DNA from: Melastoma dodecandrum
Lineage: Eukaryota > Streptophyta > Magnoliopsida > Myrtales > Melastomataceae
DNA length: 64,000 bases
Reading direction: 5' to 3'
Assembly (NCBI GenBank): GCA_029817715.1
Contig: JARUPY010000387.1
Span: forward strand, 5,952,001 to 6,016,000
Part shown: positions 38,272 to 49,739 of the stretch, one piece after another
Layout: each line of letters begins with the position of its first letter
Position numbering within the stretch: position 1 is the stretch's first letter
The notes under the pieces: model-generated
Told to the model about the DNA's origin: nothing
What the model saw: the letters and a program-made list of their open reading frames with translations, nothing else
The model's database searches: none
Program-made: the position numbers and the translations under genes

Positions 38272-41200
38272 ATGAGGAACCACGGATGGCAGCTTCCCTA
38301 CCATCCTCTGCAGGCGGGTTTCCTCCTTTTTTTGTGGCTTACTTGGGTAAAGCTTGGATCTTGATGTTTTTGTTTGTTGTTTCGTCTGTCTGAAGGTTGT
38401 TGCGGTTGCGGTGTTCCTGGCATTGGGTTTTGCGTTCTACGTGTTCTTCGCACCCTTTGTTGGGAAGAAGGATTTCCAGTATGTGGTCATGGGTGTGTAC
38501 ACCCCACTGGTGAGTTACCTGCTTGCTTTTGATTGGTATTTTTTTAGCAATGCTGCTGAATCGAGGCGCTTAGATCTGTGTGGCCTTTCTCTGGGCTTTT
38601 GCTGTCCGACTGCGTTTGGTAGGATCTCCTGTAGCGGTTTGAGAAATTGGGCGTGAGTTTTTGGCTGTTTTGTTTCATTAGATTGGGTCCATTTTAGCTG
38701 CGCATTTGCATATATTTAGTCGTTAAGATCGAGTTTTGGCTCTCCAGTATTATATTAGATTGGCATATTCTGCTGCCACTGGTTTGGATAACACCGACTC
38801 TGCAGCTTTGGCATTTGGATAACACCGACTCAGCTTTGCCAACTGAGTAGCCTATCGTTCTGGCACTGAACAAGTTTGCTTTTTGATGTCAGATTATCTC
38901 AGTCTTCAGTCTATACATTTGGTGTGCTGCAGTAGATCCTGCAGATTCTGGAGTATTTAAGTCCAAAAAGTATCTCCAGGTTCCTGAAAACGAAAAAAAT
39001 ATTCGGCAAAAGGATTCTAAATTAGGTGGGGAATCGACTTCATTTATATATGATGCTAATGCGGCAGCTTGTGCTAAATCCCCTGGAGATGGAGTAGGCA
39101 GGGAAGTGAGGGAGTCAACCATAAATGCCGAGATAAGCAATGAAGGAATGTTTGAAAGATCTTCATGTTTGTCATATGTGTTTGCTCCGTGTGCTGTAAT
39201 TAGTAAATGTTGCTGCCCTGGCGATCAATTATCCGATAATCAAGCTAGCGAAGATGGGATGTTCTACTGCAGTTTGTGTGAAGTCGAGGTTGGTTGAGAT
39301 TTCTAACTAATCAAGTTAAGAATCGTTTTGCTAGGTGGTTCTTCTGGAGTAATTGGCTTAACTATCAAGAACTGTTTGAGCCTTTTTTATCTCTCTAATT
39401 TCTTTTCAGGTTTTCAAGTACAGCAAGCATTGTCGGGTATGCGACAAGTGTATCGACCGATTTGACCATCATTGCAGGGTATTCCATGCCATTATTTCTT
39501 TCTGTGTTGATTTGTTTTATTAACCATTTCTACTGAGATCTTATTTCCATATGCATGTAGTGGCTCAACAACTGCATTGGCAGAAAGAACTACCGGCAGT
39601 TTGTCACTCTCATGGTGTTTGCTCTCCTCTTGGTAAGTGTAGGCTTCTTATGTCCGTCTCGCCTTTGGATGTCATTTTTATTTTGTTCATATCATTGATC
39701 AATAAAGAACTAATTTTTCTTTTTTTTTTTTTCATTCATGCCATGGTTGATATTGCAGCTCATCCTACAATGGACGACTGGGATCTTTGTGCTCATTTGT
39801 TGTTTTATCGAGAAAAAGCGGTTTATTGAGGACATATCTGCAAAATTAGGGAGTAGTTTCTCCTTGGCGCCATATGTTATTGTAGTGGTATGCATCTCCA
39901 TTTGGCGAACCATATAATTATTTCAGTGAAGTTATCACATCCAGACTTCTTGTTTTGTGTAGATTAGGTGAAACATGTTTTTCAATTGATTGCATCGTAA
40001 ACTACATGACCCTCGAGTTCCTCCTAGATGCGACCTAATGTTTGGAATGAGGCTAATGATATTACTGCAGGCTGTGTGTACTGCACTGGCGATGATCGCT
40101 ACTCTGCCGCTTGCTCAGCTCTTCTTCTTCCATATTCTTCTTATAAAGAAGGTCAGCAGCAACCTGCACTTATACATGCTGGGCCACCGATCGAGGTACA
40201 ACACTTTGGAGTCGTCTTACTATTTCCTTTTAACTCAGGGAATCAGCACATACGACTACATCATAGCATTGAGAGAACAAGACCAAGACCAACAAGGAGT
40301 AGGGATGCATCAAAGTGCGCAAATGTCCCCCGCGAGCTCGATCACAGGATTAAGCAGTGTGAGCTCTTTCTCTACTTTCCAACGGGGTGCATGGTGCACG
40401 CCTCCGAGACTGTTTCTCGAAGATCAGGTACTTGAAATGATGCATAGGATGAATGAATGGTAAGAAATTCAGAACATCTAAAATGCTTTTGCGGTATTTT
40501 TCGCAGTTTGATGTAGTTCCACCTGAGACAGCATCTGTGAGCTCTCTTGGCAAAAAGATAGCTGCTCTTGATGACCCATTAAGGAAAAAGAATCCTGCTG
40601 CAGTAAAGATCAGTCCGTGGACTCTGGCTCGGTTAAATGCCGAAGAAGTTTCGAAAGCTGCAGAGGAGGCGAGGAAAAAATCCAAGATCCTACAACCTGT
40701 AATGAAAAAGGAGCCTTCATTTGGGGTACTGGAAACTGACGGGAACTTTAGTGGCAGTAGCAGGGGAATGGTGCCCCAGCCCGACAGTAATAGGCGTAGG
40801 CCGCCGAGAAAGCGGGTGAGGCTTCCGGCTAATTCGGGGGTGGAACCTATCATAGGCCTTCCATTGACGACCATGGAGGGAGGGATTGATCTGGAGACGT
40901 CGACCAGTTTGGCCCCTCTTCAGCTGGAGGCAATAACTGCCTTCCAAACAAGCAGAGCGATGCCGAGCTCGGCCGAAATCGTGGGTTCTTCTCCCGAAAG
41001 CAGTCTGGACTCCCTCGAGATGCCACCTTTCCAAGTCTCCTCGTCAGGGCTAGAAGAAGCAAGGTGGCTCAATGGGGTCTCGGCCGCGGCAGCACAGAGG
41101 GGGTTTCCTCTCATGAGGTCCGCGAGCGATGGCTACGAAGCATCCGGAGGGGAAGACAGCGACCGGGTTCCATGTAGGATATTCCAAAAGCCAGTCACGA

Positions 41201-41307
41201 TGGCAAACTGGAGTAGCCTTCCAGGGTACGAGCAGGACGAGAGGGTGGTGGCTCGGTTGCGAGGCTCCTCGGCCGTAGCAGCATGTGCCGATCCTAGAAA
41301 ACCATGA
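38272..41307 (+). CDS. PAT22: DHHC-type protein S-acyltransferase, PAT22-like (nine exons, 630 aa)
   Basis: Exons are 38272-38313, 38396-38509, 38893-39288, 39410-39478, 39561-39632, 39759-39887, 40071-40151, 40239-40427 and 40507-41307. They join in frame to 631 codons including the stop. The protein starts [14 protein letters not shown], then has two membrane segments (about 15-35 and 48-64). The cysteine-rich domain is YCSLCEVE plus [12 protein letters not shown], with catalytic D203-H-H-C206 followed by RWLNNCIG, then two more membrane segments. The tail has a Ser-rich region and a conserved [20 protein letters not shown] block. Such enzymes auto-acylate the DHHC cysteine and transfer palmitate to protein cysteines at endomembranes or the plasma membrane. 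Similarity to Arabidopsis PAT22 (At1g69420) is from memory. The first intron appears to use a GC donor. UXT follows 620 bp downstream. Confidence 0.93.
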
Positions 41308-41926
41308 CCGGACCCGTCCAAGTGTGGCTTCCCCCTTTGTGGTGGTGACGTGATGCTAACCAGGAAAGACCAAATTTCAGGCGCTATTCTTTCATTCGTG
41401 GACCATTTTGAGGTGTCCTTTCTTGGTTCCTGGGGGTACTTGGGAGCCTCCTGCCATTTGGAATTTGCTAATCATAACTTTTGGTGTCGAATGGCCCAGC
41501 AACAGCCCCACCATTGTCTTATGGATTTGTGAAAATCACCTCTTTTTATTTGTGTTATTATGTGCGAAAATGTAAAATTATTGCGTCTTATAAATTTTTG
41601 AACTTAGTATTTTTAAGATCCGAAAAGTTCATAAATTTCATGTGTGGGCTAAGTACAAATAATTTGCCGTACAATTTACTGGCACTCCCTCGCTCTCCCA
41701 AGTCTTCTTCCTCCGAATTCCCAGCTGGGCAAATTCCTTCTCGGGTAAAAAGCCTCGTACCTTTCTACTGCTTGCTGGGATGAATTCTTAGTATTTTCAG
41801 TTGCAGCAACGTGGTGTGTTTGGGGTTTTGCTTACCGTTGCGATTCGTTCATGCCAATGCCCACCACCTGTTTGATATTTGTTCTGGCCGCCTGTTTGTA
41901 CAATTCCCTTGCCTGTCGTAGATTCA
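41308..41926. other. PAT22 3' flank / UXT promoter
   Basis: A compact same-strand intergenic space shared by the PAT22 3' UTR and the UXT promoter. No clear TATA box is seen close to the UXT start. Confidence 0.4.
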
Positions 41927-43384
41927 ATGGACGAAATTCGCCAGATGAAAGTGCAGAGGTTCGAAGAGTTCGTTGATCTCCGCCTCAAACCTGATCTTGT
42001 CCGTGCCGTAGCCCAGAGGTAATGCAACCCTCCCTTGTTCTCCAATTAAACTTCCTCACTTGATGCCCCATAACCGGAATCGGACGTCTCATTTCCCCGA
42101 TTTGTTGGTGGGTTCAGAGACAAGGTCTTCGAGCAACAGAAGGTTTTGTATCCTTCTCTGGTTATTCTATTCTACCCGTTTTTTACCCGAGTGGAGATTA
42201 TTTATTTACTACAGGGAATTCTGCTAAAATATACCGTTGGATTACATATCTCATTGTATTCCTTTGATTTACTTAACCGGTATTCAGCTCAGATTTGAAG
42301 AAGAATATAGAAACTCTCCAGGAAAATAGTGTAACCAGTCTAAAGACTTTGGTCAATCTTGGTTCAGAGGTCTACATGCAAGCTGAGGTGTAAGCTCTCT
42401 CTCTCTCTCTTCTCTCCATCACTGACAAGTGAATGTCGATTCGACTTGTGATGTTCGCCGAATTGTACTGACCACATTTTCTGGTGTTTGATTTCTTTAA
42501 GCTCATCTTAAGTGTGTTAATTATGGATATGCTTGTATGCAGGTTATTTTTATGAATAAAAGTTGCTGAAATGTGCTCAGTTACCTGTAGATTGTGCAAT
42601 GTTATAGGGAGCTCTCGTGGTTGGTGTGTTTTTCCTAATGTTGGTTTCTTCATTTATACAGGCCTGATACACAACACATCTTCATTTATACACATCTTTG
42701 TAGATTGTGCAATGTTATAGGGAGCTCTCGTGGTTGGTGTGTTTTTCCTAATGTAGGTTTCTTCATTTATACAGGCCTGATACACAACACATCTTTGTAG
42801 ATGTCGGGCTAGGATTTCATGTAGAGTTCACGTGGTCGGAAGCTCTAAAATTCATACAACTAAGAGAAGAAAAGTTAGGAAGGTCTGTTTTTGTTGTCTT
42901 TATAGCAGTTTATTCCATATTGCATCTGCGCAGAACAAAAATTTACCCATCTGCAATATCTATGGATAACATATGGCAGGCAAATAGAAGAGTACACCGA
43001 TCTAATTGCATCTATCAAAGCACAAATTAAGCTGGTATGACCCCTCTTCTTTCGCAGTAATTTTTGTTTTCTTTTTCCCGGCACTGGATATAAGTTGCTC
43101 CTGGGAGGACGGACCTTCTACTTGGAGAATAAGGCAGCTGCCTTCTGAAATTCCAGTTGACCATGAAAAAAGCAAAGCAGAAAAATTGCCCCTGGTTATA
43201 GATGATTTTGAATATGAATCCTCATTTCTTTCTCCCCTCTCCTTCTGCATTAACGATTATTGCGATCTAAATTATCAGATAGTCTGAAGTTTATTGCATG
43301 AATTATGTGCAGGTTTTGGAGGGAATTAGGGAGTTGCTTCAACTCCCCGCTGAGGTGCCAGTCCGTGATGACCGTGTCTTCTAG
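41927..43384 (+). CDS. UXT: UXT homolog, prefoldin alpha-like (six exons, 152 aa)
   Basis: Exons are 41927-42018, 42118-42147, 42288-42389, 42775-42882, 42980-43034 and 43313-43384, totalling 153 codons including the stop. The protein starts MDEIRQMKVQRFEEFVD. Conserved features are AVAQRDKVFEQQKVFSDL, an N-terminal coiled coil, VNLGSEVYMQAEVPDTQHIF, VGLGFHVEFTWSEAL and a C-terminal coiled coil ending ELLQLPAEVP. This is the alpha-prefoldin fold of UXT, a subunit of the R2TP/prefoldin-like co-chaperone that helps assemble RNA polymerases and PIKK complexes (cytosol and nucleus). Length is close to the usual 150-160. Exon 2 is only 30 bp. The acceptor of exon 4 is duplicated upstream (42661/42662); only the downstream acceptor (42774/42775) keeps the frame. 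Confidence 0.92.
42586..42796 (+). repeat. 113-bp tandem duplication across UXT intron 3/exon 4 acceptor
   Basis: Copies start at 42586 and 42699. Each holds TGTAGATTGTGCAATG, the T-rich tract, the acceptor TTTATACAG and the first ~20 bases of exon 4. The copies are nearly identical (one T/A change in the tract). The first copy ends with a 16-bp filler made of neighbouring words. TGTAGAT also occurs in the exon just after the block, so microhomology could have set the break. Confidence 0.9.
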
Positions 43385-43946
43385 CATTTGGGACAGTTTA
43401 TTGGACTCTCTTTCCGGTTCCATCCTAGTTTGTAGGAGACTGCAGATAGATTTATGATACCTCTGAACATTGGCCTTAATAGGGCTGCAAAAGGCTCATA
43501 TAGCTGGAACATACTGTTGAAAGGATTAGTTTGAGAGCGCGGTTTTAGCTCTAACTGAACGGTTGATACTTAAGAACAATCAGCAAGCCATTACCACTCG
43601 TCTTGTCCTGTACGGCATGGTATCTGTCTACTGCTTCCTGCATGCATCACTTTGTCCATAAGAGGACATAAAGGTACAATCTCATTGCATCAGAGGGTGT
43701 GCACATTTTTGTGCATTATTAAGCATCATCATCGGATGCACTTTGTGGAGGGTCCACTTTCCAGTCCTGCTTAGCACTACTCGCATTTCGAAACACATTG
43801 GCAACATGGATGTGATCACTCTCACTGACAAGATCTCCTAAACTGTCATCTATCATGTAAAACATGGCCAGGGTATGTTACAAAAGTTATAGATTAACAA
43901 CATACAAGGAAAAAGTCCAGGCACAACATTGGATTTTCAATAAAGC
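43385..43946. other. Convergent 3' UTR space between UXT and p24
   Basis: A 562-bp gap between two facing stop codons. It is expected to hold both 3' UTRs, possibly overlapping. Nothing else is seen. Confidence 0.5.
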
Positions 43947-45854
43947 TTAAATTATCTTCTTTTTCTCAAAGAATGTCTTCAAATGCCATAGTTGCAAGCC
44001 TGCGACAGACAGGCAGACAACAAGTGAGAGGAAGCTCATCCATGCCATCCTTGAATTGGTGGACTTGTTCAGTTCCTGCATCTCATCTTCCCTGCAAACA
44101 TATCGATACAAAACCTTGAGCTGGGAAGTCGAATACCCCATTTAACGGACAACAGCAATTTGCAGAAGACAAGTACAGGACGACATCATTTCCTCACCTT
44201 TCGCGAAGATAGAACATTTCATCATGGATATTGGTGATGGTGTCTTCCAACTTCTTTAGCTCCAGTTCCATGAGCTGAGGATTGCAGGGAAAGGAAAGCC
44301 ATGTCCATTATAAATGAGCCAACATAGAAAAGCATGCACCACCATAACAAATAGGGCATTTACAATGTTATACATAATTATCTTAAAAAAGCTGACTATA
44401 ATCAGGAAACCACTTCTTCCTCTAGAGTACCAATGCTTGTAAACGAAATATACTTGACATGGAAATACTTGAATTCTACAATATCCAGATCAGAAAAGAA
44501 ATTTCAGATAACAGGTACCAACCACAAAGAGATATCAGGGGACATTCCAATTGCCATAGGTGCTATCCCTCATCTAATTGTCAATCGTCTCAAAAATTGA
44601 CTAACAATGCTCAAAGCATCGCCATCCAACAGAGAAAACTATGACTGCCTAATTCTTATAACTAAAAGTTACCCATCTCCAACGGGCAAATGTTTCTATG
44701 ACAATAACTATTATCAAAATATGATGCCCGTGAATCAGAATGAAGAATTTGAATGTTCACGGAAGTCTTTTCACATGAAAGGCCCAAAATAGACCCTCAC
44801 ATAATCTTTATCCAAAAGGAACTGAGAACAAATTGAAGGCATATCTGCCTCAAACTGTACAAAGCATTTTTTCTCAATGCTGATGATGTTTCTAGCTGCT
44901 CACACTCAATCTCAACAACCCTAGATTATAAACAAATCATTTCCTATAAAGCTCAACTATTACAGGGAACCCACTTCATGTCCTGTAATGAAGCTCACTA
45001 CTCCAATTTCATTGGAATTGATCCCATGCATGGGAAGCAAATGATACCTCAAGACATCGCCCATTCCCTAATCATAAATTGCATCCAACCCTTCCTCCTA
45101 ACTGACAGAGGGATAAATGAATCCCTAAACCTCACTCAATGGTATAAACTGAATCAAAGGTTACCACAACACCATCACCATAGCTTAATGTACCATACAA
45201 ATCGGTACATGCAAGAGAAAATGACCTGCATGTGAGCGATATATAAGAAAATGAAGTGTGCTACTCACATCGACACTGCCCTTCTTTGCAACGCTAGGCC
45301 AGTCCTTAGCCGCGATCCCAGTCCTCCAATCAAATTCGATCGTCACTGTCACCTCGGGACGGTGATCAATTGCCCAGAAGCATGACATATAATCCCCTTG
45401 CTCGGCGGCTGTGAATGCAAACTGACCCGACTCTACGTGATCCGAGTAGTGGTAATTATTCCCATACGAAGAAGTCACCTGCACAAACGAATAGAAGCCA
45501 AAAGTTATAAGCGCCGCGCCCCCTTCAAATCTACAATCAATCTCAACCCAAACCCAGAAACCCACGTCAAAGCTTCCAACTTGGGGATCCAGATGCAAAA
45601 CCCAAATCGAGAAAACTAGGAAGAAAGAAGATTTTGAGGGTTACCCGGACGGTGATCTTGTGGGATTCGGGCATGGGTTGGCCTTCTTGAGGGTTTAGGA
45701 CGGAGTACTTGCCGACGCTCATGGAATTGCTCTTGATCTCCTCGGAGATGCACTTCGTGTGGCCCGACTTTAGGTCGAAGCGCAGGGACAGGCATGACGA
45801 CAGGAAAAGGGACGCCGCCAGGAGGGGGAGGAGGACACGAGCGATTGATCTCAT
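43947..45854 (-). CDS. p24-delta family cargo receptor, transmembrane emp24 protein (four exons, 213 aa)
   Basis: Exons on the minus strand are 45854-45645, 45478-45269, 44274-44198 and 44091-43947, with GT-AG introns and 214 codons including the stop. The start at 45854 is chosen because it is followed directly by a signal peptide (MRSIARVLLPLLAASLFLSS). The lumenal GOLD domain begins LRFDLKSGHTKC, with Cys35 and Cys103 as the expected disulfide pair. A coiled coil (ELELKKLEDTITNIHDEM) follows, then one membrane span (about 186-203). The cytosolic tail WHLKTFFEKKKII has a COPII-type FF motif and a KKXX COPI retrieval signal. p24 proteins cycle between ER and Golgi and help sort GPI-anchored and K/HDEL-receptor cargo. 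The closest Arabidopsis members are p24-delta 9/10 (At1g26690, At1g69460) from memory. Intron 2 is about 1 kb. Confidence 0.95.
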
Positions 45855-45964
45855 TGCAGGGCTGTAAGAATTTGGAGCGGGGTCGAGAGAGAGACGGGGG
45901 GTTTTGGAGCGTGTAAGGGAGAGAAAGCAGTTCAAAGAGAGGTGGTCTTGTAATGAGCTGGGAC

Positions 45965-45999
45965 TGACGTGGCCGAGTGCCGTCTGCTATTCCACGTGG
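45965..45999 (-). promoter_or_regulatory. Paired ACGT elements (UPRE-like and G-box) upstream of p24
   Basis: TGACGTGG (45965-45972) and CCACGTGG (45992-45999) lie about 110-145 bp before the p24 ATG. TGACGTGR matches the plant unfolded-protein-response element bound by bZIP28/bZIP60-type factors, and CACGTG is a G-box. This fits a secretory-pathway gene, but the sites may be inside the leader. Confidence 0.4.
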
Positions 46000-46489
46000 C
46001 GGAATTTGTAACCTGTGGATGCTGACACAAAATTCAACTCCTGAGTAGTTGTCGTTGAGGATGAGGTACTTCACGTCTCAAAGTTTAGGGTTTGGAGACC
46101 GGGACAGTTGAACCCTCCAAGGGTCAGTGTGATGCAACAATTTCACCAAACGCAAGCTGTGTCACTTTCCTTTCATTAACATCAAGAAGAAAATCAGAGT
46201 TACACCTGACAGTCGAATCTCACCAGACGATCGAATCTTATCGAAACTAACTACGGGACTCTCCTGTTTCTCAATAGTCCATTCTCATCACTCCCCACCA
46301 ACATCCTTTCATTCCTCATTCTGTTTCCTCTATATCCCCAATAGACGCGCGACCCCCTCATGTATCAGTTTCAGTTGTTTGTTATTTATTTACACCATTT
46401 GCTACTATACTTTTTCTCCTATTCGCACTTCAATTCCGTCCCTCCTCTCCCTCGACTGCTTTTCCTGGATCGGATGCTGCTTGGGCTGT
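46000..46489. other. p24 5' flank running into retrotransposon debris
   Basis: No gene. The right part probably includes the 3' LTR of the chromovirus fragment that follows, but I cannot place its ends. Confidence 0.35.
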
Positions 46490-46935
46490 AATGGGTTGTA
46501 ATTCAACCCCTTCATCATTGGGCTGCAGCTGACTCTCGACCATATGTCCATCATCTTCTTGTAATATTAGGAAATCTGCGATGTAAATCTGATAAAAACT
46601 CCCACGTAACCTCTTCCTCTCGTTTGTGTCGCCACTTGATCAGGACCCGAGTGGCTCCCTTGCTACCTCTTTTGACCATTTTCCGATCCAAAATGTATTC
46701 GGGCACTGAAGATCAAGAACCAGAGAAGGTATGGTTGAAGAACTGGTGTTAGCAGGTCTCAGAAAGCACTTGAGCTTCGAAAAATGAAAAGTGGAGAGTA
46801 TCTGAGACTGACTTGGCAGATCCAGCTTGTAAGCCACCATGACGATCTTATCCAATATCTTGTACGGTCCATAGTAAATAGGAGAGTTTATTATTCACCT
46901 TGTTGTCCACCGAAGATTGACGCTATGGCTGCAGC
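46490..46935 (-). pseudogene. Ty3/gypsy chromovirus pol C-terminus with chromodomain
   Basis: Minus-strand translation gives YYGPYKILDKIVMVAYKLDL, the conserved tether after integrase, then a chromodomain piece VLIKWRHKREEEVTWEFL, with a frameshift between them. These mark a plant chromovirus. No upstream integrase is attached. Confidence 0.7.
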
Positions 46936-48891
46936 TTGACAAAAAACCAATGCTCCAATCTGATACTCCCTATCCGTCCTCCGTCTATTACCCTGCTAAA
47001 GGTGAAGGGAAGCAACGAAGGTGCGTCCTTGTGGACGGTCTCCACCCAGACAGATTGAACTCGCCACAGGAGAACACAACAGGTAACTTGCTAATACAAA
47101 GGAAAAACCTTTCCGTATCATAAAGAACCAGATGTTTGGCATCAGGGACAAACGGACCTAGGATTTGCTAGTCCGACATCGATGTGCCTTAATCGGACTC
47201 CGCCTCATGGCTAGAAAAATCGTGAAACTGCCGGGACTCAGCGAAAGCCCGTCGAAAGTTGTCTACGTCACCCTCCTCACAGTTCGGAGGAGCGGGGGAC
47301 GACGGGGATGAAGCACCGGAATCCATGGAGTTTTGGAAAGAGAACGAGGGTTTCTCAAAATGCAAATGAAAGAGAAGGGTTTGTCGTTAGTGTGAGCGGG
47401 AAAACTTGATCCCAAAAGACTTTATATTCTCAGAAACCGATAAGACGTCTAAGACCCCAGAAGAACGTCGCTTGACGACCAGGGACAAAAAGGAGCATCG
47501 CTTCGCTTGAAAACTGACGACGTTTCGAAAGTCATGAGTAGGCAGGCGAAGAGAATCTAAAATCCACATTTATTTCTCATTCAAATATATTCATTACATG
47601 GGTTTAACTTACGATAAATGTACATTCGAAAGAAACGGAAGGTCCGATACACGACGTTTCCTACTCTCAACGAAATATTCTCTATTTATGATCTTACGAG
47701 CCTTCCAAAAGAGCCAAGGGTTAATCCGCAGGAGGTGGTACACATGAGCCCGGAGAAGATCTTTGGCTCCAAACAACGAGCTTCGAGGCACACCAATGTA
47801 GCAGCACGAGGATGCCCCAGTCCTTCAAGGGATACCAATAAGGGTCTCCCAAGAGCCGTGAAGCTGACGAACCGAGGACGGAGCATTTCGTCGTGGTTTC
47901 TCATCGATCTCAAGGGCCTGGTGCTGCTCAAAAGCGGCGAAGGCTGAATACCACTCGGGACGCTGCGCCGAGGACCTGTTCATACCCTCCCTCCTTCAAG
48001 GAGAGGTGAGATGGAGAATTTGAAAACCACCCTCATAAAGTGATGGACATAAGCTCTCAAGCAAGCTACGGTGATGGACATAGTTCCTAGCTTCACTATT
48101 TTCAGAGGCGATGGTTTGTGATTTGGAAGACGAACCGGGCATCGCTATTTATAGCGGGTTATGAGGAGAATCAATGCTCTGACTTCGAGGATCCCAACAT
48201 CATTTCCAGAAATCTCAACCGATGCACCTCGGGGATATCTACGGTCAAGGATTTATGTTCGTCTGCACACGCTACTTAATTGCAGGGGAATGATTACGTG
48301 GCTTCTTCAAGGCGTGACAGATAACTCAGTCTGCCTTGAGGGGGGCTTATATATTTAGCAACAGAAATTCTGGGCCACAGATCTTGGCCTTATCTGTGGA
48401 TCAACGGTCCAGAATATAGGCCCAAGGGGCATGAAACCCAGTAAGGAGGTTACCACGGAAATACACCAGGCGAAGAAGATATTCCATGAAAAGTGGTGAC
48501 AAAGGAAGCGTAATATGTGTAATATTTCGTTACCGTACATACGTAGGTCTAGCTTAGTATAAATAGTAGTTCTTAGGCATTGTATACAGACAGTTCTCTA
48601 CAGACGGACATATTGTCAGTATTATCTTTAAACATTCCAGCGTTCAAAGTCTCTTTGTGTTCCTACGTTCCTGTTTCCCTCTAAAGGCATCGTCGATGGC
48701 ATCCATAAGTGCTTTTGCTTAAGGGTGTACGTCTGCTGCCTTGCTTCTCTATTTCTTTTTCATACGACAACCACACACATACAACGAACCTCCGGGTACC
48801 AGTTGCTCATAGTGTCAGAGATTTCCGACGTATTTGGATCCGGCTTGTCCGCGGTCACTTCCGGAGCGAACAACTTCATTGAGGAAAATAG
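46936..48891. other. Mixed LTR-like debris with a TATA box
   Basis: The stretch has LTR-like composition without confirmed ends. TATAAATA at 48558-48565 and a following polypyrimidine region suggest the promoter of a plus-strand LTR feeding the RNase H fragment on its right. Short open frames at 47609-47950 on both strands have no family motif. Confidence 0.35.
48558..48565 (+). promoter_or_regulatory. TATA box of a probable LTR promoter
   Basis: TATAAATA in LTR-like sequence a few hundred bases before gypsy coding remains of the same orientation. The role is inferred. Confidence 0.3.
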
Positions 48892-49640
48892 AGTTTTTGT
48901 GGACACTAAGAAAGGGGTTGCAACGGTACAAGAATGGTCAGTACCTAAATCTATTAAACAATTATGTGGTTTTTTGGGGTTAACAAGTTATTGTAGAAGA
49001 TTTGTTAGAGAATAAGGAGTCATCATCAAACCTCTATCTCAATTGTTGAAGAAGGATATATTTAATTGGAAAAATCAAGCTCGTGAAGCATTTACACGAC
49101 CGAAGACTACAATGGTATCTATTCCAACCTTGGTGTTGTAAGACTTTTCTAAGGTGTTTGTGCTAGAGATTGGCGTCAATTCAACAAGGATAGGGGTTGT
49201 TCCTAAGCAGGAATGACACCCCATTACATTTAGCAGTAAGGCCTTATCACTATGGCATTTGGGATTACTTGTTTATGGGAAGAAACTTTTTGTCCATTGT
49301 TTATGCAAAGTGGCGTCACTATCTTATAGGGAGGATTTTTTTAATAGGATAAATCATCAGAGTTTGAAGTATCTAATGGAAGAAAGGCTTCATAATGAGA
49401 TGTAGTTTAAGTGGTTGTCCAAACTGGTAGGCATTCATTGTGAAGTCAAATATAAAAAGGGAAAGAAAATATCGTGGCTGATGTGTTATCTAGGGCTCAT
49501 GGGGCAAAATTAATGTATGTCATGTTGGCTCACCAAGGGAGACTCTTAGATGACATTAAATAGAGTTAACAGGAAGACTTTGAGTTGGTTTCAACTATAC
49601 AACGAATAGAAGGGCATAAGTTAGGGTGGCAAAAGGGGCT
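48892..49640 (+). pseudogene. Ty3/gypsy reverse transcriptase end and RNase H, decayed
   Basis: Translation reads VPKSIKQLCGFLGLTSYCRR, the thumb/connection motif of gypsy RT, then GVIIKPLSQLLKKDIFNW and NHQSLKYLMEERLHNEM (RNase H region), interrupted by several stops. It lies opposite in strand to both neighbouring gypsy elements. Confidence 0.7.
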
Positions 49641-49739
49641 CCTCAAAAGGAATGGAAAACTGGTAGTGGGACTAAGGCATGCTATCATTAAGGTATTTCA
49701 CGCATAAACCCCAGATTATTACAACCCCGACCAATTCCA

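Noticed and set aside
40028..40874. Overlapping frames on both strands inside PAT22
   Set aside because: They are shadows of exons 7-9, which join in frame to a full DHHC enzyme.
42118..42142. UXT exon 2 ending at 42142
   Set aside because: That donor leaves exon 3 out of frame; ending at 42147 (GTATCC donor) restores FSDLKKNIE.
45616..46074. Minus-strand frame of 152 codons overlapping the p24 first exon
   Set aside because: It is an alternative frame of the signal-peptide exon; the p24 frame has the family motifs and correct splice phases.
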